Shown piece by piece: positions 44,725 through 52,340 of a stretch of 64,000 bases of DNA. The stretch comes from Actinomycetota bacterium (GTDB lineage Bacteria > Actinomycetota > Actinomycetes > S36-B12 > CAIYMF01), in NCBI GenBank assembly GCA_026393115.1, contig JAPLAU010000033.1:1-64000 (forward strand), given 5' to 3'. The notes beneath the pieces were generated by a model. It had not been told where the DNA came from and ran no database searches. It saw only the letters and a program-made list of their open reading frames with translations. How positions within the stretch are numbered: the first letter of the stretch is position 1; each line of letters opens with the position of its first letter. Position numbers and translations under genes: made by a program.

Positions 44725-45909
44725 ATGACGACTTTGCCTGTAGGCCACAACGTTGGCGCACGCTTCCCCGGACTGTCCGATGGGTGGGCCCGATTCGACG
44801 GCCCAGCGGGCACCTTGCCGGTCGACACGTCGACGGCTGCCATTGCTGACTACATGACATCGCCGGCGCCTGCAAATCTCGGCGGTGCCTTTGATGCCAG
44901 TCGTAGCAGCGATGCTGTCGTCGAAGGCGCACGAGCTGCTGTCGCGCGACTCGTGGGGGCGGCACCGCACGAAGTGGTGTTTGGGCCGAGCACGACGAAC
45001 CTGATGTTCGCGTTCACGCGAGCGTTGTCGAGGCAGTGGCAGGCGGGTGACCGGATCGTATGCACTCAACTCGACCACGACTCCAACGTGACTCCGTGGG
45101 TCAGGGCGGCACAGGACGTCGGCGCCATCGTCGACATGCTGGCCGTTGACCCTGTAGACGGGACTCTCGATGTCGAGCCGTTGGTTGAGTTGTGTCGTGA
45201 CGGCCGCACCAAATGGGTGGCTATCTGCGGTGCTTCCAATCTGACCGGTCACGCACCCGACCTCGCGCGCGCTACCGCGATCGCGCACGAGTATGGCGCG
45301 CGGATTCTGGTCGATGGCGTGGCCCGCGTACCGCATCTGCCCACCAATGCGGCGGATCTAGGTATTGATGTGCTGAGCACGTCGCCGTACAAGTGGTACG
45401 GCCCCCATGCTGGAGCGCTCATCGTGCGCAACGACCTCTTGACATCCGTTGAGCCGTATCGCGTGCGACCCGCCGACTACGTCGGACCGCCGCGATGGGA
45501 AACCGGCACACCGCAAATTGAATTGCTCGCGGGAGTGGCCGCGGCAGCGGAGTTCATGCTCGAGTCGTCGATCGCCGACATTTCAGCGAGCGAGACGCAA
45601 CTACTTGCCCGACTGCAGGAGGGGCTGCACGACATTCCTGCAGTCACGGTGCATGGTCCGTCGGTAACCCCCGACCGCGCGCCCACGGTGATCTTCACGG
45701 TGGCCGGACTTGCGCCAGATGCTGTTGCGGCGGCCCTCGCCAACGACCACATCGCAGTGTGGAGTGGCGACAATTATGCGTGCGAACTGATTGACGCCAT
45801 GGGACTGCGAGCTGGTGGTGGTGCCGTGAGAGCCGGCGTTGTGCGATACACCACCGGAGACGATGTAGACCGACTTCTCTCAAGCGTCGCGACACTTACG
45901 CGCTCCTGA
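44725..45909 (+). CDS. Cysteine desulfurase-like aminotransferase class V protein
   Basis: A 394-residue PLP enzyme of the cysteine-desulfurase-like (SufS/CsdA-related) group. EVVFGPSTTNLMFAFTRAL near 88 binds phosphate; H in QLDHDSNVTPW near 120 stacks on PLP; VDGVARVPHLP near 198 holds the Asp; the PLP lysine is in STSPYKWYGPHAG near 219. The C-terminal domain ends with GAVRAGVVRYTTGDDVDRLL. No conserved catalytic-Cys loop is evident, so it may be a lyase or selenocysteine-type relative rather than the Fe-S cluster enzyme. CAGGAT lies six bases before ATG 44725. Confidence 0.82.
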   Translation: MTTLPVGHNVGARFPGLSDGWARFDGPAGTLPVDTSTAAIADYMTSPAPANLGGAFDASRSSDAVVEGARAAVARLVGAAPHEVVFGPSTTNLMFAFTRALSRQWQAGDRIVCTQLDHDSNVTPWVRAAQDVGAIVDMLAVDPVDGTLDVEPLVELCRDGRTKWVAICGASNLTGHAPDLARATAIAHEYGARILVDGVARVPHLPTNAADLGIDVLSTSPYKWYGPHAGALIVRNDLLTSVEPYRVRPADYVGPPRWETGTPQIELLAGVAAAAEFMLESSIADISASETQLLARLQEGLHDIPAVTVHGPSVTPDRAPTVIFTVAGLAPDAVAAALANDHIAVWSGDNYACELIDAMGLRAGGGAVRAGVVRYTTGDDVDRLLSSVATLTRS

Positions 45910-45993
45910 CACACCCGTACGGGCGCGTCGGGCGTCATGAGGACACAGCGCGGGTTAGCGTAGATCCCTCAGTGAGTTGCGAGGGGAGCCAAG

Positions 45994-46884
45994 GTGTTCA
46001 GGCGTGTGTTGTGGGTAGTCGGCGGGCTCATTCTTGCTGCATTGGCGGCGAGTTTGCTCACCGTGGGACTGCTATTGCAGGGGACATTCGGATCCTCGGG
46101 CTCAGTCATCACCGAGTCTGGCTCCGTGACGGGGGAGGGCGCTGCACTTCTATCAGAAGGCATCTCGATCAATGGCGGCTCACAACTCCAACGCACCTTA
46201 GGGCGTCTCACATTTGGGGTTCGCAGTCCTGAGGGCAAAGCGCTCTTCCTTGGCCTAGCGCCGTCTGAGTCGCTGTTTAGTTATCTTGACGGCACTCCCT
46301 ATGACATCGTCACCAAGATCGGACCCGACGGTGCGCCCACCCGTCCCGTGCCAGGCAGCCGGACTCCGGCCCCACCGTCGACCCAAACTTTCTGGGTGCG
46401 ACAAGCCTCAGGTACGACGGCACAGATCGATTGGCCCGAAGAAGCGCGTGCCAAGGGGTATCGCTTCGTAGTGATGAATGCCGACGGAAGCCCGTCGGTT
46501 GACGCAGTGATCGTTTTGGGATTCGTGAGCGACACGGTGTATCCACTCTCGCTGGGCGCATCGTTGGCGGGCGTGCTGCTGCTGATTCCCGCGATCTGGA
46601 TGTTCTACCGAGGATTCCGTCGGGCCCGCGTTGCTCCCGCTGTTGTCGCGATTCCCGATCCGCAGCCGATTGCTGTTCCGGTGGTCACGGCAACTGAGGT
46701 TGCTGTTCCGGTGGTCACGGCAACTGAGGTTGCTGTTCCGGTGGTCACGGCAACTGAGGTTGCTGTTCCGGTGGTCACCGAGACGGCCCTGGTGATGCCC
46801 GTTCTGCCGCCGCCCACCACCGAGCCGATTACGGGTGAGCAGGTCGCAGCACAGGCACCTACTGAGCCGCCCTCAGCGGGATAG
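45994..46884 (+). CDS. Membrane protein with repeated Val/Pro/Thr tail
   Basis: A 296-residue protein with two membrane helices: LWVVGGLILAALAASLLTVGLLL near the N-terminus and LSLGASLAGVLLLIPAIWMFY near 190. The 150 residues between them are predicted outside and include a Pro-rich hinge (PTRPVPGSRTPAPPSTQ). The cytoplasmic C-terminus holds three exact VPVVTATEVA repeats. GTG start with GAGGGGAG upstream. No family is recognised. The CDP-alcohol transferase gene follows after 40 bp. Confidence 0.7.
   Translation: MFRRVLWVVGGLILAALAASLLTVGLLLQGTFGSSGSVITESGSVTGEGAALLSEGISINGGSQLQRTLGRLTFGVRSPEGKALFLGLAPSESLFSYLDGTPYDIVTKIGPDGAPTRPVPGSRTPAPPSTQTFWVRQASGTTAQIDWPEEARAKGYRFVVMNADGSPSVDAVIVLGFVSDTVYPLSLGASLAGVLLLIPAIWMFYRGFRRARVAPAVVAIPDPQPIAVPVVTATEVAVPVVTATEVAVPVVTATEVAVPVVTETALVMPVLPPPTTEPITGEQVAAQAPTEPPSAG
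46671..46778 (+). repeat. 30-bp coding tandem repeat
   Basis: Three identical 30-bp units (46671-46760), each starting TGCTGTTCCG and encoding AVPVVTATEV, are followed by a partial fourth. Perfect identity indicates a recent expansion. Confidence 0.93.
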
Positions 46885-46924
46885 GCTTCCCTGCGGCAAC
46901 CAGTGATGTCGGTGAGGGGATTCG

Positions 46925-47521
46925 GTGGACGTTCAAAACGTCGAAGTGCAGACCGACCGTGTTCTCACAATCCCCAACGTCTTGTCGTTTCTGCGACTGT
47001 TGGGAGTCCCACTCTTCTTATGGCTCATCCTTGGGCCGCAGGCTGACGGTTGGGCGGTGGTGCTGCTCATCGTGGCGGGTATCACCGACTATCTCGACGG
47101 TCGCATTGCTCGTGCCACCGGACAAATCTCTCGGCTCGGCCAGATTCTTGATCCGCTCGCTGACCGCCTCTACATCATCGCCACACTCATTGGCTTGCTG
47201 CTGCGGGGCATCATTCCGTGGTGGCTCGTTGCGCTACTGCTGCTGCGCGATGTGATGCTGCTCGCCACCGTTCCGGCGCTGCGCAGTAGGGGATTGACGG
47301 CTTTACCCGTGCATTTCCTGGGAAAGGCCGCCACGTTCAACTTGCTCTACGCGTTCCCTCTGCTGTTGCTTGGTGCCGGAGATTCGGGCGTCGCTTTTGT
47401 TGCGAAGGTCATCGGTTGGGCTTTCGTCATCTGGGGAACAGCCCTCTACTGGTGGGCAGGCATTCTCTATGTCGAGCAAGTACGACGCCTGTGTCGTGAG
47501 GTTCCGCCGATTCATCGGTAG
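46925..47521 (+). CDS. CDP-alcohol phosphatidyltransferase
   Basis: A 198-residue membrane enzyme of phospholipid synthesis. The catalytic motif D-G-x2-A-R-x8-G-x3-D-x3-D is complete in DGRIARATGQISRLGQILDPLADR near residue 57. Five to six membrane helices are visible. The sequence LTIPNVLSFLRLLGVPLFLWLI is typical of phosphatidylglycerophosphate or related CDP-diacylglycerol transferases; the acceptor alcohol (glycerol-phosphate or inositol-phosphate) is not determined. It directly precedes gcvH, as CDP-alcohol transferases do in some actinobacteria. Confidence 0.88.
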   Translation: MDVQNVEVQTDRVLTIPNVLSFLRLLGVPLFLWLILGPQADGWAVVLLIVAGITDYLDGRIARATGQISRLGQILDPLADRLYIIATLIGLLLRGIIPWWLVALLLLRDVMLLATVPALRSRGLTALPVHFLGKAATFNLLYAFPLLLLGAGDSGVAFVAKVIGWAFVIWGTALYWWAGILYVEQVRRLCREVPPIHR

Positions 47522-47566
47522 CGCACTAGTAAGGTCACAATCAGACAACCTGTGTGAGGAGTGATG

Positions 47567-47944
47567 ATGACCCCTGACGATTTGACGTACACGGCGGAGC
47601 ACGAATGGGTGCGCGACCTTGGTGATGGCGTGGTGCAGTTCGGCATCACCGACCACGCCCAAGACGCCCTCGGAGACATCGTCTTCGTCACCCTGCCGAA
47701 GGTCGGCGTCACGCTGACCGCCGGTGAGCCATGCGGTGAAGTTGAGTCGACCAAAAGTGTCAGTGAGGTCTACGCACCGGTCAGTGGAGAGGTGCTGCGC
47801 TGCAATGAGGCAGTTGAGACGGCGCCCGAGACGCTCAACAGTGACCCTTATGGCGCCGGCTGGCTGGTCGAACTGCGGGTCGACGGCGCTCTGCCGAAGC
47901 TCATGGCAGCCAGCGAGTACGAGGGCTTGATCTCCGCTAACTGA
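47567..47944 (+). CDS. gcvH: Glycine cleavage system H protein
   Basis: A 125-residue lipoyl carrier of the glycine cleavage system, which shuttles the aminomethyl group between P, T and L proteins. The lipoyl-lysine is K63 in GEVESTKSVSEV. YTAEHEWVRDLGDGVVQFGITDHAQDALGDIVFV is the standard N-terminal half. ATG 47567 sits five bases after GAGGAG; ATG 47564 and GTG 47561 are possible. It opens the gcvH-garA-merR-nuclease-merR block, with gcvP about 4.4 kb downstream. Confidence 0.95.
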   Translation: MTPDDLTYTAEHEWVRDLGDGVVQFGITDHAQDALGDIVFVTLPKVGVTLTAGEPCGEVESTKSVSEVYAPVSGEVLRCNEAVETAPETLNSDPYGAGWLVELRVDGALPKLMAASEYEGLISAN

Positions 47945-47956
47945 TCGGGTTGTGTC

Positions 47957-48022
47957 GTTCTAGACGAGTTCTAGACGAGTTCTTGGCGAGTCATTGTCGA
48001 GTCATTGGCGAGTTAGTGACGA
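47957..48022. repeat. Six 11-bp tandem repeats
   Basis: Six successive 11-bp units of the form GTnnTnGnCGA: GTTCTAGACGA twice, GTTCTTGGCGA, GTCATTGTCGA, GTCATTGGCGA and GTTAGTGACGA. They lie in the gcvH-garA gap. The period equals about one helical turn, so equivalent bases face the same side of the DNA. Confidence 0.85.
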
Positions 48023-48064
48023 AGTGAATCGCAACGATTCTTCGGGCGACACTGCCCGAGGACG

Positions 48065-48094
48065 TTGACCCGGGCCCGACGACATTCATACGAT
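48065..48094 (+). promoter_or_regulatory. Promoter of garA operon
   Basis: TTGACC (48065-48070) and TACGAT (48089-48094) with an 18-bp spacer predict a start near 48101, about 90 bases before garA. Confidence 0.55.
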
Positions 48095-48099
48095 GGTTG

Positions 48100-48122
48100 A
48101 ACCTCGACATGAGGTCGAGGTT
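48100..48122. promoter_or_regulatory. 23-bp palindrome at garA transcription start
   Basis: AACCTCGAC and GTCGAGGTT form a perfect 9-bp inverted repeat around ATGAG. It covers +1 to +22 of the predicted transcript. It resembles MerR-type operators in build, and two MerR genes follow downstream. As RNA it would form a 9-bp hairpin. Confidence 0.55.
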
Positions 48123-48189
48123 GCAGTTGCCTCAACAGTCGCGCGACCGCGTCATTGCGGTAAATAGGGCACGTTTGCCGGGAGGCACC

Positions 48190-48687
48190 ATGTCGAACCT
48201 CACCTGTCCTAGGTGTGGGGGACCGCTTGACCCCACAGATCGGTTCTGCCCGCACTGCGGTTTAGAACTCGCCGCGGGGGACTCGACCGGCGTTATTCCG
48301 CGCGTCGACGACAGCGGTCCGCTGCCGGCGGTACAGCCGCTGTCCGCTGATGACCTTCCTCCCGGAACGGCCGCTCTCATCGTGCGTCGCGGACCCGATG
48401 AGGGCGCTCGATTTGTGTTGGTGGTACCGGAGATGGTGGCGGGGCGCTCACCCGAGTGCCAGATATTCCTTGACGACGTCACCGTGTCGCGTCATCACGC
48501 GGTGCTCACGTGCGATGCCGCGGGAGACTGGACTTTGGCAGATGCCAGCAGCCTTAATGGCACGTACGTGAATCGGTCGCTTGTTACCGAACCGGTTCTT
48601 CTCATGCCCGGCGATGAGGTGCAGATCGGTAAGTATCGATTCGTGTTTCTCGTGTCGAACGGTGTGCCGGGGGTTCGAGGCAACTGA
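48190..48687 (+). CDS. garA: FHA-domain protein GarA/OdhI-like with zinc ribbon
   Basis: A 165-residue protein. Residues 5-22 form a zinc ribbon (CPRCGGPLDPTDRFCPHCG), then a linker and an FHA domain (VAGRSPECQIFLDDVTVSRHHAVL near 95, SSLNGTYVNRSLV near 126). GarA/OdhI binds and inhibits 2-oxoglutarate dehydrogenase and tunes glutamate metabolism when unphosphorylated; it is switched by Ser/Thr kinases on an N-terminal ETTS motif. That motif is not evident here, and the zinc ribbon occupies the place. Position between gcvH and merR matches mycobacteria. GGGAGG precedes the ATG. Confidence 0.85.
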   Translation: MSNLTCPRCGGPLDPTDRFCPHCGLELAAGDSTGVIPRVDDSGPLPAVQPLSADDLPPGTAALIVRRGPDEGARFVLVVPEMVAGRSPECQIFLDDVTVSRHHAVLTCDAAGDWTLADASSLNGTYVNRSLVTEPVLLMPGDEVQIGKYRFVFLVSNGVPGVRGN

Positions 48688-49466
48688 TGAATAGCCAGGC
48701 GCGGTCGGCCATTCCCGACGACGAACCCGCCGAGCAGCAGCGCCACGACGATGGTTCTCTGCTCGGTATTGGCGATGTGATTGCCGCGCTCTCCGACGAT
48801 TTTCCCGAAGTCACCATCTCGAAAGTGCGATTCCTTGAGACCGAGGGCCTCATCACGCCGGAGCGGACGACGTCGGGCTACCGCAAGTTCAGGGCTCACG
48901 ATGTTGATCGCCTTCGATATGTGCTCACCATGCAGCGAGACCACTACCTTCCATTGCGTGTCATACGCGACCATCTCGATGCCATCGATCGGGGTCTCGA
49001 ACCCCCTGTGCCTGTGGGGTCGTTGGGGCCCCGGGTTCCCTCCGATGTTGAAGGTGCTCGACGTGCTGAGGGCGAGTCGGTGCCGCCGCACGGGGCGCGT
49101 AACCGCCTGCGTCTGTCGCGCGCCGAGTTGATCGCCGAAAGCGGACTCACTGAATCAACACTCGAGCAGCTTGAGTCAACGGGTCTCGTCGCGGCACATG
49201 GTAAGCACTACGACGCTGACGCAATGGTCGTTGCTGCGACCGTGGCGCAGATGTTGACTTTCGGGCTCGAGATTCGACACTTGCGCCCGTTCCGCTTGTC
49301 TGCCGAACGTCAGGCCGCGCTCGTTCATCAAGTGGTGTCGCCGATGGCGCGCAGTCGCAATGCCGAAACCCGCGAACGGGCAGAGAGTGCGATGGCCGAG
49401 TTGGCGGCACTGTCGCTGCGACTACATTCGACGCTGTTGCGCCAAGGACTCGGCCTCGATTCGTAA
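48687..49466 (+). CDS. MerR family regulator (Rv1828-like)
   Basis: A 259-residue MerR-type regulator. The helix-turn-helix and wing are GIGDVIAALSDDFPEVTISKVRFLETEGLITPERTTSGYRKF near residues 31-72. The C-terminal 100 residues form a coiled and effector-like domain (RLSRAELIAESGLTESTLEQLESTGLV). It corresponds to the first of two MerR proteins in the mycobacterial gcvH-garA cluster. The ATG overlaps the garA stop by one base (TGATG), so they are translationally coupled. It is a candidate ligand for the palindrome ahead of garA. Confidence 0.88.
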   Translation: MNSQARSAIPDDEPAEQQRHDDGSLLGIGDVIAALSDDFPEVTISKVRFLETEGLITPERTTSGYRKFRAHDVDRLRYVLTMQRDHYLPLRVIRDHLDAIDRGLEPPVPVGSLGPRVPSDVEGARRAEGESVPPHGARNRLRLSRAELIAESGLTESTLEQLESTGLVAAHGKHYDADAMVVAATVAQMLTFGLEIRHLRPFRLSAERQAALVHQVVSPMARSRNAETRERAESAMAELAALSLRLHSTLLRQGLGLDS

Positions 49467-49548
49467 TTGGGCCTCGATTCCGAGTAACGACTCGCTATTA
49501 ATGTCCCATCGGGTGGCTACTAAGGTTCCACGGGTCCCCAGATCGGGA

Positions 49549-49554
49549 TAGCCT
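49549..49554 (+). promoter_or_regulatory. -10 element (leaderless) of bifunctional nuclease gene
   Basis: TAGCCT is followed by six bases and the ATG at 49561. Confidence 0.5.
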
Positions 49555-49560
49555 TACGGC

Positions 49561-50022
49561 ATGCAGAAGCTCGATGTGGTGGGAGTGCGGGTTGAGGCCC
49601 CCTCGAATCAGCCGATCGTGCTGCTTCGAGAAATCGATGGTGACCGGTTCCTACCGATTTGGATCGGCGCCGTTGAGGCGACAGCTATCGCATTTGCGCA
49701 ACAGGGTGTGGTTCCCGAACGGCCCCTCACCCACGATTTGATGCGTGACGTCGTCTCGGCCCTCGATCACCGACTGGTTGAGGTGCGCATCACCGAACTG
49801 CGTGATGGCATCTTTTATGCGGTGCTCGCGTTTGACGGTGGGGCTGAAGTCAGCGCTCGACCTTCGGATGCGATTGCTCTGGCACTACGTACCGGAACCC
49901 CGATTTATGGGGCCGACCAAGTGTTGGAAGACGCCGGTATCCCGGTTCCCGACGAAGAAGAAGACGAGGTCGAGAAATTCCGTGAATTCCTCGACCAGAT
50001 CTCACCGGAAGACTTCAGTTGA
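49561..50022 (+). CDS. Bifunctional nuclease (DUF151) family protein
   Basis: A 153-residue protein of the BFN/DUF151 family, reported in plants and bacteria to have DNase and RNase activity. The core is VVGVRVEAPSNQPIVLLREIDGDRFLPIWIGAVEATAIAFAQ, followed by PLTHDLMRDVVSAL and ARPSDAIALALRTGTPIYGADQVLEDAG. The acidic C-terminus (EEEDEVEKFREFLDQI) is common. It lies between two MerR genes, as in mycobacteria. The linkage to glycine cleavage is conserved but unexplained. Confidence 0.9.
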   Translation: MQKLDVVGVRVEAPSNQPIVLLREIDGDRFLPIWIGAVEATAIAFAQQGVVPERPLTHDLMRDVVSALDHRLVEVRITELRDGIFYAVLAFDGGAEVSARPSDAIALALRTGTPIYGADQVLEDAGIPVPDEEEDEVEKFREFLDQISPEDFS

Positions 50023-50167
50023 GCGCGAGCGGAAAAACCACCGGCGTGTCTGGTGCGCAGGTCGTTGAATTCGCTCGCCGCGGCCCCTACGGTCAGAAAC
50101 AAGCCGTTGTTGGTGATGTCTGCCTGTGTCTTCCCCACTGGCCACCGCAACGCCGAGGAGGGTGTCG

Positions 50168-50758
50168 ATGAGCACCGTCGACAGTGCGTCGGAAGCAGCA
50201 GCCCGTCGCCCGGGTACACGCCAAGAGTCACTCTTTGGCGACACTCCTCAATTTGATGACGATATGGGTTACCGCGGGCCGGTGGCCTGCGCCGCGGCTG
50301 GCATCACCTACCGCCAACTCGACTACTGGGCGCGCACCGGACTGGTCGAGCCCAGCGTGCGATCGGCAGTGGGCTCTGGCTCGCAGCGACTCTATGGATT
50401 CCGCGACATTCTGGTGTTGAAAGTTGTCAAGCGACTGCTCGACACCGGGGTTTCGTTACAGAACATTCGCACCGCGGTATCGCACCTGCGCGAGCGAGGT
50501 GTTGACGATATGGCCAACCTCACGCTGATGAGCGATGGAGCCTCGGTTTTCGAGTGCACCACCGAAGACGAGGTCATTGACCTGGTGCGCGGTGGTCAGG
50601 GAGTTTTTGGAATCGCAGTTGGCCGGGTGTGGCAAGAGGTTGAAGGAAGTTTGGCCTCGCTGCCCTCGGAGTCGGCGGAACTGTCGGCACCGACCGTCTC
50701 GGTCGACGATGCCACTGACGAGTTGGCTCGACGTCGCGCAAACCGTCGCATCAGCTAA
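50168..50758 (+). CDS. MerR family regulator (second of the gcv cluster)
   Basis: A 196-residue MerR regulator. The DNA-binding part is GYRGPVACAAAGITYRQLDYWARTGLVEPSVRSAVGSGSQRLYGFRDILVLKVVKRLLDTG near residues 35-95, with the RQLDYW recognition helix of the Rv1830 type. The C-terminal region (FECTTEDEVIDLVRGGQGVFGIAVGRVWQEV) is the family's effector part. ATG 50168 is chosen because GAGGAGGG stands five bases upstream; the frame is open 14 codons further with no family text. Its end overlaps the convergent MFS gene by 8 bp. Confidence 0.87.
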   Translation: MSTVDSASEAAARRPGTRQESLFGDTPQFDDDMGYRGPVACAAAGITYRQLDYWARTGLVEPSVRSAVGSGSQRLYGFRDILVLKVVKRLLDTGVSLQNIRTAVSHLRERGVDDMANLTLMSDGASVFECTTEDEVIDLVRGGQGVFGIAVGRVWQEVEGSLASLPSESAELSAPTVSVDDATDELARRRANRRIS

Positions 50759-51995
50759 CTTCTGACTGCCCGCGTTCACTGAGTCGTGCGACTGAGTTCT
50801 TGACCGCAAGCGCGCTCACTGAGATTCCTACGCATCCCACCAATAACGCAGTCTCGACCGACACGTGATCAATCAAGGTCGCCCACACGAGCAATCCCAG
50901 GGGAGCGACCGCTGTCTTTGCGAATGACACGGTGGCCACCGCTTCGGTGTCGTCGACATCGCAATTGACGGCGGCGTCAAGTTCAAATGATTTCACGGCG
51001 TAACGCGATGCCCCGTAAGCGATTCCGATCGTCGTCCAGACCAGTAGTTCGGGCTGACCAGAAGTCAGATATGACGTGACGGCGAACGCGAGCAGACAAC
51101 CTCCGCAAGAGAGTGCCGCCCATACAGCACCACTCAGTGACGAACGGTGACGCTGCAGCCGAGATACCAGCAATGGCGAAAACACTCCGCCGACCGCCAT
51201 GCCTGCCATCAACAGTCCAGCCCCGGAAACGAGTGGAACCTGACGCAGGGCTGAGGCGATGGGCACGATCAAACTGAGAAATGGGATGACGAAGATCGTC
51301 ACAGCGCAGGACAACGCAAGAACCGTGCGCAGGGGGCTCGGGGTTCGAAGATGACCAGTCATCGCGCGCAAGGAACCCCCGCGTTGAGCCACGGGTTCGG
51401 GTGCGGCTGTGGGCGGACGCACTGCGACGAGCACGACGGCGAGCGGGATAGCGAGGACTCCGCGGGTGAGGATTCCGACACCGGGGGGCGTGTGTTGAAA
51501 CAGTTGTCCACCGATCAGTGAACCCGCACCCCAACTCAACCCCAGGATGACCGACAGTCGCGCATAGGCGCCGGCCATTGATTGGCTGGAGAGATACGCG
51601 CGACCGAAAATGGGCGATAGCACTGTTGTCATACCGACCGTCACGCCCATGAATGGCGCAGAAAGCAGCAGGATCGGGTACGCAGGTAGGCCCGAGAGAA
51701 TGGCCAGCCCCGCTGCACTCCAGATGATCCCCGTGCCGAAAACAGCGACGCTATACAGGCGTTGCGAACCCCAACGGAGGGCCAGACCCGAGACGAAGGG
51801 CACGGTTGCGGTCGACGCCAGCAACAAAATCACGATCATGACTGCTGTTCGCGTGGCTCCGGCCGCAGGGTCGGAGTCTGTCGCGATGTAGGTGGACTCA
51901 AGGGCGCCCAACGCGGAGCCGACAGTCGAGATCGCCATGCCACCGAGGAAGAGCACGGCCGCTCGAGAGTCGGAGCCAGATCGCTGCACGGCCAC
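50751..51995 (-). CDS. MFS transporter
   Basis: A 414-residue major facilitator protein with about 12 membrane helices. Visible features include a first helix AAVLFLGGMAISTVGSALGALEST, a loop RWGSQRLYSV corresponding to the inter-helix 2-3 motif, and the mid-protein cytoplasmic loop with PPTAAPEPVAQRGGS near 200. The substrate is unknown; a drug or sugar exporter of the DHA or YbjJ-like type is possible. It runs opposite to the gcv cluster and interrupts the merR-gcvP adjacency. GGGAG lies six bases before the GTG. Confidence 0.85.
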   Translation of the reverse strand: MAVQRSGSDSRAAVLFLGGMAISTVGSALGALESTYIATDSDPAAGATRTAVMIVILLLASTATVPFVSGLALRWGSQRLYSVAVFGTGIIWSAAGLAILSGLPAYPILLLSAPFMGVTVGMTTVLSPIFGRAYLSSQSMAGAYARLSVILGLSWGAGSLIGGQLFQHTPPGVGILTRGVLAIPLAVVLVAVRPPTAAPEPVAQRGGSLRAMTGHLRTPSPLRTVLALSCAVTIFVIPFLSLIVPIASALRQVPLVSGAGLLMAGMAVGGVFSPLLVSRLQRHRSSLSGAVWAALSCGGCLLAFAVTSYLTSGQPELLVWTTIGIAYGASRYAVKSFELDAAVNCDVDDTEAVATVSFAKTAVAPLGLLVWATLIDHVSVETALLVGCVGISVSALAVKNSVARLSERGQSEVS

Positions 51996-52090
51996 CCTGC
52001 TCCCATCGGTGAGTTCGAACGCGACGCGCCGACCTCCTAGGAGAAGTTGACTGCGGTGTGCGGGTATAGGCTACAGACGCTGATAATCCC

Positions 52091-52297
52091 GGTCGGGAGA
52101 GTTCCGCTGCAGCCAGTGGCGGGCGCCGAAGGTGCAACTCCCTCAGAACCTCTCAGGCTCCAGGACCGATCGGGCGAGGCAACTCTGGAAAGCGGTGCTT
52201 GCTCACCCAAGTACCCACCGACGGTGTAAGTCAGTGGCGCTGCGGTGCCTCTGGTGAAACTCTCAGGTCGCGTTTCGCGCGAGGACAGATGAGGGCG
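52091..52297 (+). promoter_or_regulatory. Tandem glycine riboswitch
   Basis: Aptamer 1 (about 52091-52190) shows GGGAGAGTTCC, the GCGCCGAAGGTGCAA core, CTCTCAGG and GCAACTCTGGAAAG, the class signature. Aptamer 2 (about 52199-52297) is more divergent: CACCGACGGTGTAAG replaces the usual GCCGAAGG core, followed by AAACTCTCAGGTC and GAGGACAGATGAGG. It ends about 44 bases before gcvP. Binding of glycine probably raises gcvP expression; the expression platform was not resolved. A -10-like TAGGCT lies at 52067-52072. Confidence 0.9.
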
Positions 52298-52340
52298 GGG
52301 ACATTCCCGTGTCTTCGTCCCGTCGACCGCGGAGGGTCTC

